Shown: positions 29,645 to 37,961, numbered from the stretch's first letter. The stretch is DNA of 64,000 nt from Chthonobacter rhizosphaerae (GCF_013839525.1 NZ_JACDIS010000015.1:20437-84436), one strand, 5' to 3'. Notes: generated by a model not told the origin, from the letters alone. A program made the numbers and translations.

Positions 29645-30079
29645 TCACGCGTCGGCGACGGGCTTCAGGGCATCGCCGAGGCGGGCCGCCAGGCGCTCGG
29701 CGATGTCGCGGGCGGAGGCGTCCGAATAGGGCCGGGCCGGCGCCCTCCCCCAGACCGGGCCGGGCCAGGCCGGGTCGTCCTCGAACCGCGCGATCACATG
29801 GACATGGAGCTGCCGCACCATGTTGCCGAGGGCCGCGACATTCAGCTTCACCGGCCCGGTCGCGGCCTTGAGCGCCTCCGACACGAGGGCGATCTCGTCG
29901 AGGAGCGCGATCCGCGCGTCGCGGTCGAGGTCGATGAGCTCGGACAGCCCCGGCCGGCGCGGCACCAGGATCAGCCACGGATAGGTGGCGTCGTTCATCA
30001 GGAGGAGGCGCGACAGGCCGAGATCGCCGAGGAGGCGGGTGTCGGCTTCAAGGCGGGGATCGAGGGCGAAGTCGGACAT
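29645..30079 (-). CDS. HIT domain protein
   Basis: The 144-residue protein belongs to the histidine-triad family of nucleotide hydrolases or transferases. The triad is QLHVHVIAR, where two of the His are in place and the first position is Gln, as in a known HIT subgroup. The start region TYPWLILVPRRPGLSELIDL and NVAALGNMVRQLHVHV are conserved in alphaproteobacteria. It lies between the MATE gene (13 bases) and nudC (11 bases) on the same strand, consistent with a three-gene transcript. The substrate is unknown. Confidence 0.88.
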   Translation of the reverse strand: MSDFALDPRLEADTRLLGDLGLSRLLLMNDATYPWLILVPRRPGLSELIDLDRDARIALLDEIALVSEALKAATGPVKLNVAALGNMVRQLHVHVIARFEDDPAWPGPVWGRAPARPYSDASARDIAERLAARLGDALKPVADA

Positions 30080-30092
30080 GGCGGGCGGCCTC

Positions 30093-31418
30093 TCAGGCGG
30101 GAAAGGTTCGGGCGGAAAGCGGCTTCAGCCGCAGCGTGAGGGTGATCCCGCGCGCTCCGAGAAACACCAGCAACGCCAGCCAGAGCCCGTGGTTGCCGAG
30201 GACCGGCACGGCGGCGGCGAGGACCGCCCCATAGACCACCACGGACGCGAGCATCATGTTGCGCATCTCGCGCGACCAGGTCGCCCCGATGTAGACGCCG
30301 TCCATCTGGAAGGCGAGCACGCCGGCAAGCGGCGTCAGCGCCGCCCAGGGCAGGTAGGCGAGCGCGGCGGCGCGCACGTCCGGCGCCGTGGTCATCCAGC
30401 CGATGAAGGTGCCGCCGAGGACGAGGAGCGCGACCGTCGCCACCGCCGAGAAGACGAAGCCCCAGATCACCGTCAGCCGCACCGCCGCGCCGAACTCCGC
30501 CCGCCGGCGCGCGCCCACCGCCCGGCCGGCCAGCTGTTCGGCCGCGTTGGCGAGGCCGTCGAGGAAATAGCCGCCGATCAGGAAGAAGTTCATCAGGATG
30601 GCGTTGGCGGCGAGCACCGTGTCGCCGAAGCCGGCGCCGACGCGGGTGAACAGCGCGAAGGCGAAGAGGAGCGCGAAGGATCGCACCATGATGTCGCCGT
30701 TGACGGCCACCATGGCGAGGAAGCCCGCCCGGTGGAAGACCGCCGGCAGCGCCGCCCGCAGGCCGTCGCGCCCGATCGCCAGGCAGACCGCGAGGCCGAC
30801 CACGGCCGCCGTCACCTCGCCGGCGAGGGTGCCGTAGGCGACGCCCTCCACGCCCCAGCCGAGCCCGAGGCCGAGCCAGATCGACCCGGCGATGTTGATG
30901 CCGTTGAGGAGGGTCTGGAGCGCGAGCCCGAGCCCCGCCCGCCCGAGGCCGAGCACCCAGCCGAGGATGGCGTAGTTGGCGAGCGCGAACGGCGCGGAGA
31001 GGATGCGGATGTCGTAGTAGCGCTCCGTCGCCGCCCGGACGGCGGCGCTGGGCTGAAGGAAGGCGAGCGCGCCGGCGAGCACCGGTCCGGCGAGGATCAC
31101 GAGCCCGACCCCGAGCGCCAAGGCGAGCACCAGCGCCCGCAGGAGCACCAGCGACTGCGCCGGCCGGTCGCCCGCCCCGAGCGCCTGGGCGGTGAGGCCC
31201 GTGGTGCCGGAGCGCAGGAAGTTGAACGTGGAGAAGATCACGTCGAACACGATCGCCCCGACGGCGATGCCGCCGAGGAGCGCCGCGTCGCCCAGTTGCC
31301 CGACCACGGCCGTGTCCACCGTGCCGACGAGCGGCGTGGTCAGGAAGGCGAGCGTCATCGGCAGGGCGATGCGGAACACCGTGGCGCTGTCGACACGGAA
31401 GGCGGGTGCGGCGGCCAT
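30093..31418 (-). CDS. MATE family efflux transporter
   Basis: The 441-residue inner-membrane protein has 12 hydrophobic segments in two related halves (IALPMTLAFLTTPLVGTVDT, ALVLALALGVGLVILAGPVL and others), typical of MATE exporters of the DinF-like branch. The first helix motif VDTAVVGQLGDAALLGGIAV is conserved in this branch. These pumps export cationic compounds using H+ or Na+ gradients; the substrate cannot be predicted. It is the first gene of the MATE-HIT-nudC run. Confidence 0.9.
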   Translation of the reverse strand: MAAAPAFRVDSATVFRIALPMTLAFLTTPLVGTVDTAVVGQLGDAALLGGIAVGAIVFDVIFSTFNFLRSGTTGLTAQALGAGDRPAQSLVLLRALVLALALGVGLVILAGPVLAGALAFLQPSAAVRAATERYYDIRILSAPFALANYAILGWVLGLGRAGLGLALQTLLNGINIAGSIWLGLGLGWGVEGVAYGTLAGEVTAAVVGLAVCLAIGRDGLRAALPAVFHRAGFLAMVAVNGDIMVRSFALLFAFALFTRVGAGFGDTVLAANAILMNFFLIGGYFLDGLANAAEQLAGRAVGARRRAEFGAAVRLTVIWGFVFSAVATVALLVLGGTFIGWMTTAPDVRAAALAYLPWAALTPLAGVLAFQMDGVYIGATWSREMRNMMLASVVVYGAVLAAAVPVLGNHGLWLALLVFLGARGITLTLRLKPLSARTFPA

Positions 31419-31563
31419 GCGGCGGTCCGGAGTCCTCAGGTTGTGACCCGTGGAGCCCTACCCCGCCGCCGCCGCCCCTGTCCATCACGGAAGAGAGGGG
31501 GGTGGTTGGGGGGTGGGTGGGGTGGGGGGTGGTCGGCGTTTCGCCGCACTCTATTCCTCCAGG

Positions 31564-31661
31564 CGTCACCCCGACGCACTCCGGGGTCCAACCGAAGGAG
31601 GTCAAGGTCGTGGCGGGGAGGATGACGGCGGCGATGGTTGGGTCCCGGCGTTCGGGATGAC
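31564..31661. repeat. Diverged copy of the TCATCCCGGC repeat
   Basis: The element reads GTCACCCCGACGCACTCCGG at one end and GGTCCCGGCGTTCGGGATGA at the other, with CCAACCGAAG inside. The order of these blocks is that of the 1423-2220 repeats read on the other strand. It lies in the 299-base gap between the divergent MATE and deacetylase genes, whose remaining part is G+C-rich filler. Confidence 0.7.
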
Positions 31662-31717
31662 GAGGGGGATGCCTCTCCTCTTTACATCCCCGGCGTTCGC
31701 CCCATCCTTCCCCAGCC

Positions 31718-32617
31718 ATGCTGCCGATCGTTCATCATCCCGCCTACCAGGCCGACATTCCCGCCGACCATCGCTTTCCCATGGGCAAGTTCCGCCGGCT
31801 GGCGGAGGTGCTGGTGGAGGAGCGGCTGGTGGGGCCGGGCGGGTTTCACCAGCCGGAGCCGGCGCCGGCGGAGTGGCTGGTGCTCGCCCACGAGCGGGCG
31901 TACGTGGACCAGGTGACGGGCGGCACCGTGCCGGCGGCGGTGGCGCGGGAGATCGGCTTTCCGATGACCGAGAGCGTGGCTCTTCGCGCCCGCTGCGCCA
32001 CCGGCGGCACCGTGCTGGCGGCGCGGCTCGCCCTTCGGCACGGGCTTGCCCTCAACACGGCGGGCGGCAGCCATCACGCGCGGCGCGCGCACGGGGCGGG
32101 CTTCTGCGTGTTCAACGACGTGGCGGTGGCGGCGCGCGTGCTTCTCGCCGAGGGGCTCGTCGGCCGCGTGCTCGTGATCGACCTCGACGTGCACCAGGGC
32201 GACGGCACCGCCGACATCTTCGCCGGCGACGACCGGGTGGTGACCTTCTCGGCCCACGCGGAGAAGAACTATCCCGTCCGCAAGGTGCCCTCGAGCCTCG
32301 ACGTCGGCCTGCCGGACGCCCTCGGCGACAGCGGCTATCTCGACATGCTGGACGACCACCTGGACGGGCTGATCGACCGGGCGGAGCCGGACATCGTCTT
32401 CTACAACGCCGGGGTCGATCCGCACGCGGACGACCGGCTCGGCCGCCTCGCCCTCACGGACGCCGGGCTGGCGGCCCGGGACGCGCGCGTGATCGAGGCG
32501 GTGCGCGGCCGCGACCTGCCGCTCGCCGGCGTCATCGGCGGCGGCTACGACACGGACGTGGACCGGCTCGCCCGCCGGCACGCCACCCTCCACCGGGTGG
32601 CGGCGCGGTTCTGCTGA
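31718..32617 (+). CDS. Histone deacetylase family (class II-like) deacetylase
   Basis: The 299-residue protein is a zinc-dependent deacetylase of the HDAC/acetylpolyamine amidohydrolase superfamily. It has the active-site pair in GGSHHARRAHGAGFCVFND, the metal site DLDVHQGDGTADIF, and the later NAGVDPHADDRLG and GGGYDTD motifs. The natural substrate of bacterial members is usually unknown, so a lysine or polyamine deacetylase role is only probable. The ATG follows a poor ribosome site. It is monocistronic by position. Confidence 0.9.
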   Translation: MLPIVHHPAYQADIPADHRFPMGKFRRLAEVLVEERLVGPGGFHQPEPAPAEWLVLAHERAYVDQVTGGTVPAAVAREIGFPMTESVALRARCATGGTVLAARLALRHGLALNTAGGSHHARRAHGAGFCVFNDVAVAARVLLAEGLVGRVLVIDLDVHQGDGTADIFAGDDRVVTFSAHAEKNYPVRKVPSSLDVGLPDALGDSGYLDMLDDHLDGLIDRAEPDIVFYNAGVDPHADDRLGRLALTDAGLAARDARVIEAVRGRDLPLAGVIGGGYDTDVDRLARRHATLHRVAARFC

Positions 32618-32729
32618 CGACCGCGGCCGGAGGGTCGGGCCTCGGTCGTCCGGGAGCCGGGCCCGGCGTCGGGAGGGGCAGCCCCGGATCGTCCGGGTCG
32701 CCCCGGTCAGAGGGCGGATCGGCCGGCGC

Positions 32730-32999
32730 TCAGCCCCGGCCGCCCATCCGCATCAGGCGCATCAGGATGAAGATCGGCACCACGATCACGGCGCCGAGCA
32801 GGAGGTAGCGCATGGCGCGCTCGATGGTCTGGAACCCGGTCTCCCAGATGTCCTCCACGAAGCGGATGGCGCTGTTGACGAGGTCGAGCGGCTCCAGGCC
32901 GATCGCCGCCATCACGACGCCGACCAGGAAGGACAGGAACACGAGCCGCACGAGCACGCGAAGCGGGGAATCGCCGAGAAAGCGGGTCAGGGTGGACAT
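32730..32999 (-). CDS. DUF6460 small membrane protein
   Basis: The 89-residue protein has two membrane segments, VLVRLVFLSFLVGVVMAAIG and YLLLGAVIVVPIFILMRLMR, joined by a conserved loop (EPLDLVNSAIRFVEDIWETG). This matches a small Hyphomicrobiales family (DUF6460) of unknown function. The ATG at 32997-32999 gives the typical MSTLTRFLGDSPLRV start. It lies 87 bases behind apaG on the same strand. Confidence 0.75.
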   Translation of the reverse strand: MSTLTRFLGDSPLRVLVRLVFLSFLVGVVMAAIGLEPLDLVNSAIRFVEDIWETGFQTIERAMRYLLLGAVIVVPIFILMRLMRMGGRG

Positions 33000-33086
33000 G
33001 AAGGCTCCAGCATGGGCGGCCCGGTCCGATCCGGGCGGCGACGCGACACATAAGATCGCCCGGCCGGCGGGCCAAGCGGCCATGGC

Positions 33087-33479
33087 TCAGTTGAGGACGC
33101 GGGCGACGTCCGGCTTGTCGAGCGAGAAGGCCGGAATGTCCACGTCGAACAGCTCTCCGGCGTCGGTCACCATCCGGTAGGTGCCCTCCATGATGCCGCT
33201 CGGGGTGCCGAGGGGACAGCCGCTGGTGTAGGCGTACTCGCCGCCCGGCCGGATAATCGGCTGCTCGCCGACGACGCCCTGGCCGGCCACCTCGCGGCGG
33301 ATTCCGTTCGCGTCCGTGATCAGCCAGCGGCGGGACAGGAGCTGGACGGTGATCTTGGACCGGTTCTCGATCTCGACCCGGTAGGACCAGACCCAGCGCA
33401 TCTCGTCCGGGTTGGATTCGTGCGCCAGATAGGTCGGCTCCACGGATACGACGATCCCGCGGGTGACGGCACGGAACAT
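33087..33479 (-). CDS. apaG: Co2+/Mg2+ efflux protein ApaG
   Basis: The 130-residue protein is a complete ApaG/DUF525 domain, a fibronectin-III-like beta sandwich: [62 protein letters not shown] and [10 protein letters not shown]. The name comes from Salmonella phenotypes; the molecular function is unclear. The family's GxGVVGxQP motif is present. The start ATG (33477-33479) fits the family N-terminus MFRAVTRGI. metZ-apaG proximity is known from relatives, though here a transferase gene separates them. Confidence 0.93.
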   Translation of the reverse strand: MFRAVTRGIVVSVEPTYLAHESNPDEMRWVWSYRVEIENRSKITVQLLSRRWLITDANGIRREVAGQGVVGEQPIIRPGGEYAYTSGCPLGTPSGIMEGTYRMVTDAGELFDVDIPAFSLDKPDVARVLN

Positions 33480-33657
33480 GGTGACGCCTCCGTTCGACTT
33501 GTCACGACGGGAAATAGTCGTTCCGACCGGCTTGGGCAACAGCCGAGCGCGACGGCCGGTGGCGCGGACGCCATGCCGCAACCGTGATCGCCGCCCTGTT
33601 CCGCCACGGCCCGCGCCTGCGCTACTGACGTGACGTTCCACGACCGACGGGAGCCCC

Positions 33658-34263
33658 ATGTTCGACGCCCGCCTCCGCCCGCTGATCGACCCGCCGCTCG
33701 GCCGCGCCGGGGCATGGCTCGCCGCCCGCGGCGTCACCGCCGACGGCCTCACGGTCGCGGGCTTCGCGGCGGGCGTGGCCGCGGCGGCGGCCATCGCGGC
33801 GGGCGCCTTCCTGGTCGGGCTGGCGCTCATAGGCCTCAACAGGCTGGCGGACGGGCTCGACGGGGCCGTCGCCCGGACGACGGGGAAGACCGACCGGGGC
33901 GGCTACCTGGACGTCACGCTCGACTTCGCCTTCTACGGCCTCGTGCCGCTGGCCTTCGCGGCGGCCGACCCGGAGCGGAATGCCCTGGCGGCCGCCGCCC
34001 TCCTCACCGCCTTCTACGTGAACGGCGCGGCCTTCCTGGCCTTCGCCGTGATGGCGGAGAAGCGCGGGCTGAAGACGAGCGCGCAGGGCGACAAGTCGCT
34101 CTTCTACCTGGCGGGCCTCGCCGAGGGGGCCGAGACCATCGCGGTGTTCGCCGCCATGTGCGTGTTTCCGGCCGCCTTCCCGGCGCTCGCGGGCGCGTTC
34201 GCGGCGCTCACGGGTGTGAGCGCCGTCGCTCGCGTCGTGCTCGGCGCCCGCGCGCTTCGCTAG
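33658..34263 (+). CDS. CDP-alcohol phosphatidyltransferase family protein
   Basis: This 201-residue integral membrane protein carries the signature of the family, DG..AR........G...D...D, as LDGAVAR followed by [14 protein letters not shown]. Six hydrophobic helices surround it. It would transfer a phosphoalcohol group from a CDP-activated donor to an alcohol, as in phospholipid synthesis; donor and acceptor cannot be determined. A GGGAG ribosome site precedes the ATG. A three-hairpin repeat starts right after the stop codon. Confidence 0.88.
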   Translation: MFDARLRPLIDPPLGRAGAWLAARGVTADGLTVAGFAAGVAAAAAIAAGAFLVGLALIGLNRLADGLDGAVARTTGKTDRGGYLDVTLDFAFYGLVPLAFAAADPERNALAAAALLTAFYVNGAAFLAFAVMAEKRGLKTSAQGDKSLFYLAGLAEGAETIAVFAAMCVFPAAFPALAGAFAALTGVSAVARVVLGARALR

Positions 34264-34380
34264 AGAATTCTCCGATCAAGTTGCACGACTTGATCGCCGA
34301 GAAAATGCTCCAGCTTATTGAATCTGGAGCGATTTCTTGTCGACCTGACGATTCCGTCAGGTCGGAAAGCGCTCTGGAGC
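34264..34380 (+). repeat. Three-hairpin dispersed repeat, copy 2
   Basis: The element begins at the stop codon of the transferase gene. It folds into three perfect hairpins: GATCAAGT/ACTTGATC (34274-34295), GCTCCAG/CTGGAGC (34307-34330) and CGACCTGACG/CGTCAGGTCG (34341-34364). Compared with copy 1, base pairs in the first two stems change on both sides, so structure is kept. It has lower G+C than its neighbours. Confidence 0.85.
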
Positions 34381-34485
34381 ACCGTCTGGCCGGAGGCCGA
34401 CGGGATGAATGCTCCGGGCCGGGACCGGAGCGCCGACCTGGTGCCCGTCCGGTCGAGCGGCGCTCCGGCGCGGGGGCTGCTTCCG

Positions 34486-35697
34486 TCACTCCGCCGCGAT
34501 GCGGGCGGCCGCCCGGTCGAGCGCCTGGGTGAGGTCCGCCACCAGGTCGTCCGGGTATTCCAGGCCGACGGAGAGACGCAGGAGGCCCGGGTTGATGCCG
34601 AGCTCCTGGCGCGCGTCCTCGGTCAGGCGCTGGTGGGTGGTGGTGGTCGGGTGGGTGATCAGGCTCTTGGCGTCGCCGAGGTTGTTGGAGATCCTGATGA
34701 TCTCCAGCGCGTTCGCGGTCGCGAAGGCCGCCGCCTTGCAGCCCGCCACCTCGAACGCCACCATGGTGGAGCCGCGTGCCATCTGGCGGGCGATGATGTC
34801 CGCCTGCGGATGGTCCGGATCGCCCGGATAGATCACGCGCGTGACCAGCGGATGCGTCTTCAGGGCCGCCGCCACCGCCCCGGCGCTCGTGGTCTGGCGC
34901 TCCACCCGCAGCGACAGGGTCTCCAGGCCCTTCAGGAGAACCCAGGCGTTGAACGGGCTGAGCGACGGGCCGGTCTGGCGGATGAACACCTGCAGGTGCT
35001 TGTCCAGGAACTCCTTGGAGCAGAGCACCACGCCGCCGAGGCAGCGGCCCTGGCCGTCGATGTGCTTGGTGGCCGAATAGACCACCACGTCGGCGCCGAG
35101 GGTCAGAGGCTTCTGCCAGATCGGCGTGGCGAACACGTTGTCCACCACCAGCCGGGCGCCGGCCGCGTGGGCGATCTCCGCCACGGCCTCGATGTCCACC
35201 ACCTCCAGCGTCGGGTTGGTGGGGCTTTCCAGGAAGAAGACCTTGGTCTGCGGCCTGACCGCCGCCTTCCAGGCGGCGAGATCGCGCCCGTCGACGAGCG
35301 TGCAGGCGATGCCGAAGCGCGGGCAGAGGTCCTCCACGATGTAGCGGCAGGAGCCGAACAGCGCCTTCGCGGCCACCACGTGGTCGCCGGCGGAGAGCTG
35401 CGACAGCATGGCCGCCGTCACCGCCGCCATGCCGGTCGCGGTGGCGCGCGCCACCTCGGCGCCTTCCATCAGCGCCATCCGCTCCTCGAACATGGTGACG
35501 GTGGGGTTGGAGAAGCGCGAATACTGGTAGCCCGGCTCCAGGTTGAGGAAGCGCGCCTCGGCCTGCTCGGCGCTCTCGTAGACGTAGCCCTGCGTCAGGA
35601 AGAGGGCCTCGGAGGTCTCGCCGAAGGGCGAGCGGAGCGTGCCGCCATGGACGAGGGCGGTGTCGGGGTGCCAGCGGCGGGAGGTGTCGGCGGTCAT
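34486..35697 (-). CDS. metZ: O-succinylhomoserine sulfhydrylase
   Basis: MetZ uses PLP to make homocysteine from O-succinylhomoserine and sulfide in methionine synthesis. The 403-residue protein has the family pattern YQYSRFSNPTVTMFEERMAL, SPTNPTLEVVDI, VVDNVFATP and the PLP-Lys site VVYSATKHIDGQGR, ending in the LRLSVGLEYPDDL motif. An AAGGA site precedes the ATG. It is preceded by a SAM-II riboswitch and terminator, which would lower expression when S-adenosylmethionine is plentiful. Confidence 0.95.
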   Translation of the reverse strand: MTADTSRRWHPDTALVHGGTLRSPFGETSEALFLTQGYVYESAEQAEARFLNLEPGYQYSRFSNPTVTMFEERMALMEGAEVARATATGMAAVTAAMLSQLSAGDHVVAAKALFGSCRYIVEDLCPRFGIACTLVDGRDLAAWKAAVRPQTKVFFLESPTNPTLEVVDIEAVAEIAHAAGARLVVDNVFATPIWQKPLTLGADVVVYSATKHIDGQGRCLGGVVLCSKEFLDKHLQVFIRQTGPSLSPFNAWVLLKGLETLSLRVERQTTSAGAVAAALKTHPLVTRVIYPGDPDHPQADIIARQMARGSTMVAFEVAGCKAAAFATANALEIIRISNNLGDAKSLITHPTTTTHQRLTEDARQELGINPGLLRLSVGLEYPDDLVADLTQALDRAAARIAAE

Positions 35698-35771
35698 CGG
35701 CTGTCCTTGGAAGTCGTCGTGGACGTCTCGTCGTGAACGGTTGGAGCGAAGGTCCTCGGCGCCCGCATACG

Positions 35772-35806
35772 AAAAACCCCGGCGGGCACGGGGCCGAGCC
35801 GGGGTC
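35772..35806 (-). terminator. Intrinsic terminator between SAM-II riboswitch and metZ
   Basis: On the minus strand ACCCCGGC pairs with GCCGGGGT around a 14-16 base loop, followed by TTTTTC. It lies 15 bases after the riboswitch and 75 bases before metZ, so it can act as the switch's expression platform. Confidence 0.8.
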
Positions 35807-35820
35807 GATGAGACGTCCGT

Positions 35821-35880
35821 CCCGGCCTTTTAGCATCCTTGTTTAACGTGGCGGCAAGCCGGCCGGCTCAAAGAACCACG
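35821..35880 (-). promoter_or_regulatory. SAM-II riboswitch of metZ
   Basis: The minus strand starts CGTGG near 35880, has the G+C-rich stem GAGCCGGCCGGCTTGC, then GCCACGTTAAACAAG and GCTAAAAGGCC. This is the SAM-II (metA motif) layout: P1 pairs CGTGG with CCACG, and the 3' GCTAAAAGGCCGG segment pairs back with the CCGGCCGGC loop to form the pseudoknot. SAM-II RNAs occur mainly in alphaproteobacteria before methionine genes. Binding of S-adenosylmethionine would reduce metZ expression. Confidence 0.92.
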
Positions 35881-35891
35881 ATGGAGCGCCA

Positions 35892-35920
35892 TCGATAAAG
35901 ACGAACGACGCCGCCGTCAA
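35892..35920 (-). promoter_or_regulatory. Promoter of the metZ leader
   Basis: On the minus strand TTGACG (35920-35915), a 17-base spacer and TATCGA (35897-35892) resemble a sigma-70 promoter. Initiation near 35885 would put the riboswitch at the very start of the RNA. The rest of 35921-36352 is the divergent upstream region and long leader of cspA; I could not assign its promoter. Confidence 0.6.
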
Positions 35921-36352
35921 GGACGCGGGCGTCCGCAGAGGACGAGGAGACGCAAACCTTCGGGGCGATGGACAAGCCGCCTCCCCCGTCCGCCCGGACC
36001 GTTCCGGATCGGTCGCCGAGCCGCTTCCGATGCCCGCCGCAGCCTTCCGACGAGCCCCGGAGCCACTTTTTTCGCCCCGTCCCGAACCCGCCCGATCCCG
36101 CCGATTTCCGCCGGTTCGCGCACCTCTCCGCGGCCCGCGATTTCTGAACAGCGGGAAATTTCCGGCGTATCGGTCTTGTTCTCTCGGGCGAACCGGCCCA
36201 TATTCGGCTCATCGATTTGGCCAGACGATCGGCCTGTTCGCCCTCCCCGGGCGACCGTTCTGAACGACCCTCTCCAAAATCGGCATCACGTGCGGGCCGC
36301 GTCAAACCGGCCTCGCGCATCCTATTGAACGTTCTATCCGAAAGGGATCGTC

Positions 36353-36562
36353 ATGAACGTCGGTACCGTCAAGTGGTTCAACGCGACCAAGGGCTTTGGC
36401 TTCATCCAGCCGGATAACGGCGGCCCGGACGTGTTCGTCCACATCTCCGCTGTCGAGCGCTCGGGCCTCACCGGCCTCGGCGAAGGCCAGCGCATCAGCT
36501 TCGACGTCGTCAAGGATCGTCGCACCGGCAAGTCCGCCGCCGACAACCTGAAGGCCGCCTGA
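36353..36562 (+). CDS. cspA: Cold-shock domain RNA chaperone
   Basis: The 69-residue protein is a single cold-shock domain with both RNA-binding motifs: KGFGFIQPD (RNP1) and DVFVHISA (RNP2), starting from [10 protein letters not shown]. It binds single-stranded RNA or DNA and melts mRNA structure. The gene has a long upstream region (over 400 bases), a common feature of regulated csp genes, and an AAAGGGA ribosome site. A second small gene follows 68 bases later after a strong hairpin. Confidence 0.97.
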   Translation: MNVGTVKWFNATKGFGFIQPDNGGPDVFVHISAVERSGLTGLGEGQRISFDVVKDRRTGKSAADNLKAA

Positions 36563-36582
36563 TCAGGCTTGGCCCGACGACA

Positions 36583-36607
36583 CCCCGCGGCGGCTGCCGC
36601 CGCGGGG
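36583..36607 (+). other. Stable hairpin between cspA and the next gene
   Basis: CCCCGCGGCGG and CCGCCGCGGGG form a perfect 11-bp stem with a 3-base loop. No T run follows (CAATAACAAG), so it probably stabilises the cspA 3' end or attenuates the downstream gene rather than ending all transcription. Confidence 0.6.
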
Positions 36608-36630
36608 CAATAACAAGAAACAGGATAAAT

Positions 36631-36846
36631 ATGCATTTCGAATACAGACCCGCAGCCGTTCGGGAGACGGCGGAGGGCCCTCGCTTCCGGATCGGCCGCC
36701 TGACGGTCACCGAGCGCAACGACGCGCGGGATGTCACCGCGCTTGTCGACCGCACCTATGACTACGCCTCCGCCCGCGAACTGCGCTGGCATCTGGCCGA
36801 GCGCTTCCGCCTCCCGGCGGCGGCCGTGACCGTGCGGGCCGCCTGA
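36631..36846 (+). CDS. Small hypothetical protein after cspA
   Basis: The 71 residues (MHFEYRPAAVRETAEGPRFR, later YDYASARELRWHLAERF and LPAAAVTVRAA) suggest a small alpha/beta protein, but I know no family. The A+T-rich leader AACAGGATAAAT contains a good ribosome site (AGGA). Being 68 bases after cspA in the same direction, it may be coexpressed with it. An array of five hairpin repeats follows its stop codon. Confidence 0.6.
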   Translation: MHFEYRPAAVRETAEGPRFRIGRLTVTERNDARDVTALVDRTYDYASARELRWHLAERFRLPAAAVTVRAA

Positions 36847-36901
36847 GGGCGGACGACGGTTCTCTCCGAAAAGGCCGCCCGCCGAGGGCGGCCAGACCTC
36901 C

Positions 36902-37058
36902 GGGCGGCCCATCGGCCGCCCTTTGCGTTTCCGGGCGGCCCATCGGGCGCCTTTGGCGTTTCCGGGCGGCCCATCGGCCGCCCTTTGCGTTTCCAGGCGG
37001 CCCATCGGGCGCCGTTTGCGTTTCCGGGCGGCCCATCGGGCGCCGTTTGCTTTTTTAT
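36902..37058 (+). repeat. Five tandem 31-bp hairpin repeats ending in a T run
   Basis: Units start at 36902, 36933, 36964, 36995 and 37026, exactly 31 bp apart. The consensus begins GGGCGGCCCATCGG and ends TTTGCGTTTCC. Copies 1 and 3 form a perfect hairpin, GGGCGGCC-CATC-GGCCGCCC; copies 2, 4 and 5 share a C-to-G change that leaves one mismatch. The last unit ends in TTTGCTTTTTTAT, which makes it an intrinsic terminator. There are no unique spacers, so it is not a CRISPR array. The remaining gap 37059-37237 has no other feature. Confidence 0.9.
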
Positions 37059-37237
37059 GGGCGCGGCCACGGGCCGACCCTGGTGCGGCCAACCTTTCGC
37101 CGGTCTCCTCCGTTCTCCTTCATGCACCGATCCGCTTCGGCTGCCGCTACGGCACGCCCGAAGGGCGGATTGAGACGACCCGGACGTTCAGGCAGCTTTG
37201 CCGGATGTGCCGGACCACGGACGGGAGTCGGCCGCCG

Positions 37238-37888
37238 ATGATGGACTGGAGCTATACCCGGGGCGAGCGCATCGCCGACGCCGTCGTCCACACGGTGGGC
37301 CTGCTGCTGGCGGCGGTGGGCGTCGTCCTCCTGCTGGTCCACACGGCGACGCTCGGCGGCCTGTCCGACATGGCCGTCGCGGCCATCTACGGCACCGGCC
37401 TGATCGCGGCCCTGACGGCGTCCTTCCTCTACAATCACTGGCCGGTCTCGCCGCTGAAATGGGTGTTCCGGCGGTTCGACCATTCGGCGATCTTCCTCCT
37501 GATCGCCGGCACCTACACGCCTTTCCTCGCGCAGCTTCCCTACGGCACGGTCTCGGTGAGCCTTGCGACGGGGATCTGGGGCGCGGCCCTCGCCGGCATC
37601 GCGTTCAAGCTCGGGCTGCCGGGGCGCTACGACCGGCTCACGATCGTCTTCTACCTCGCGGTAGCCTGGAGCGGCGTGCTGGCCCTTCCGGCGCTGTCCG
37701 AAGCGCTGCCGGAGCTCACCCTCCTGCTCATCGTGGTGGGCGGCGTGGTCTATTCGGCCGGGGTGGTCTTCCACGTGTGGGAGAGCCTGAAGTTCCAGAA
37801 CGCCATCTGGCACGGCTTCGTGGTCGCCGGCGCCGGCATACACTACTGGGCGGTGTTCCACTGCCTGGTGGTGGAGCGCGTCGCCTGA
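37238..37888 (+). CDS. Hemolysin III / PAQR family membrane protein
   Basis: The 216-residue protein has seven hydrophobic helices and the family pattern: TRGERIADAVVHTVGLLLA at the start, SFLYNHWP, FDHSAIFLLIAGTYTPF, and GAGIHYWAVFH at the end. The Ser/Asp/His residues (SFLYNH, FDH, IHYWAVFH) correspond to the zinc site of the PAQR/alkaline ceramidase superfamily, which suggests a membrane hydrolase; hemolysis has been shown only for a few members. ATG 37238 and 37241 are both possible starts. Confidence 0.9.
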   Translation: MMDWSYTRGERIADAVVHTVGLLLAAVGVVLLLVHTATLGGLSDMAVAAIYGTGLIAALTASFLYNHWPVSPLKWVFRRFDHSAIFLLIAGTYTPFLAQLPYGTVSVSLATGIWGAALAGIAFKLGLPGRYDRLTIVFYLAVAWSGVLALPALSEALPELTLLLIVVGGVVYSAGVVFHVWESLKFQNAIWHGFVVAGAGIHYWAVFHCLVVERVA

Positions 37889-37930
37889 CCGGCCGGCGCG
37901 GTCTCGCCCGCACGCTTCCCGAAACGACGG

Positions 37931-37961
37931 AAGGGCGCCGACCTTCCGGTCGACGCCCCTT
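37931..37961 (+). terminator. Hairpin after the hemolysin III gene
   Basis: AAGGGCGCCGACC and GGTCGACGCCCCTT pair with one bulge around a TTCC loop, 42 bases after the stop codon. It is a probable terminator without a long T run. Confidence 0.6.

Noticed and set aside
35868..36320. 150-codon minus-strand frame upstream of cspA.
   Set aside because: Composition is Arg/Gly/Ser-rich without domain features, and it overlaps the SAM-II aptamer and the metZ promoter.
36902..37058. Possible CRISPR array (regular 31-bp units).
   Set aside because: Units are joined directly without unique spacers, are hairpin-forming, and no cas gene is near.
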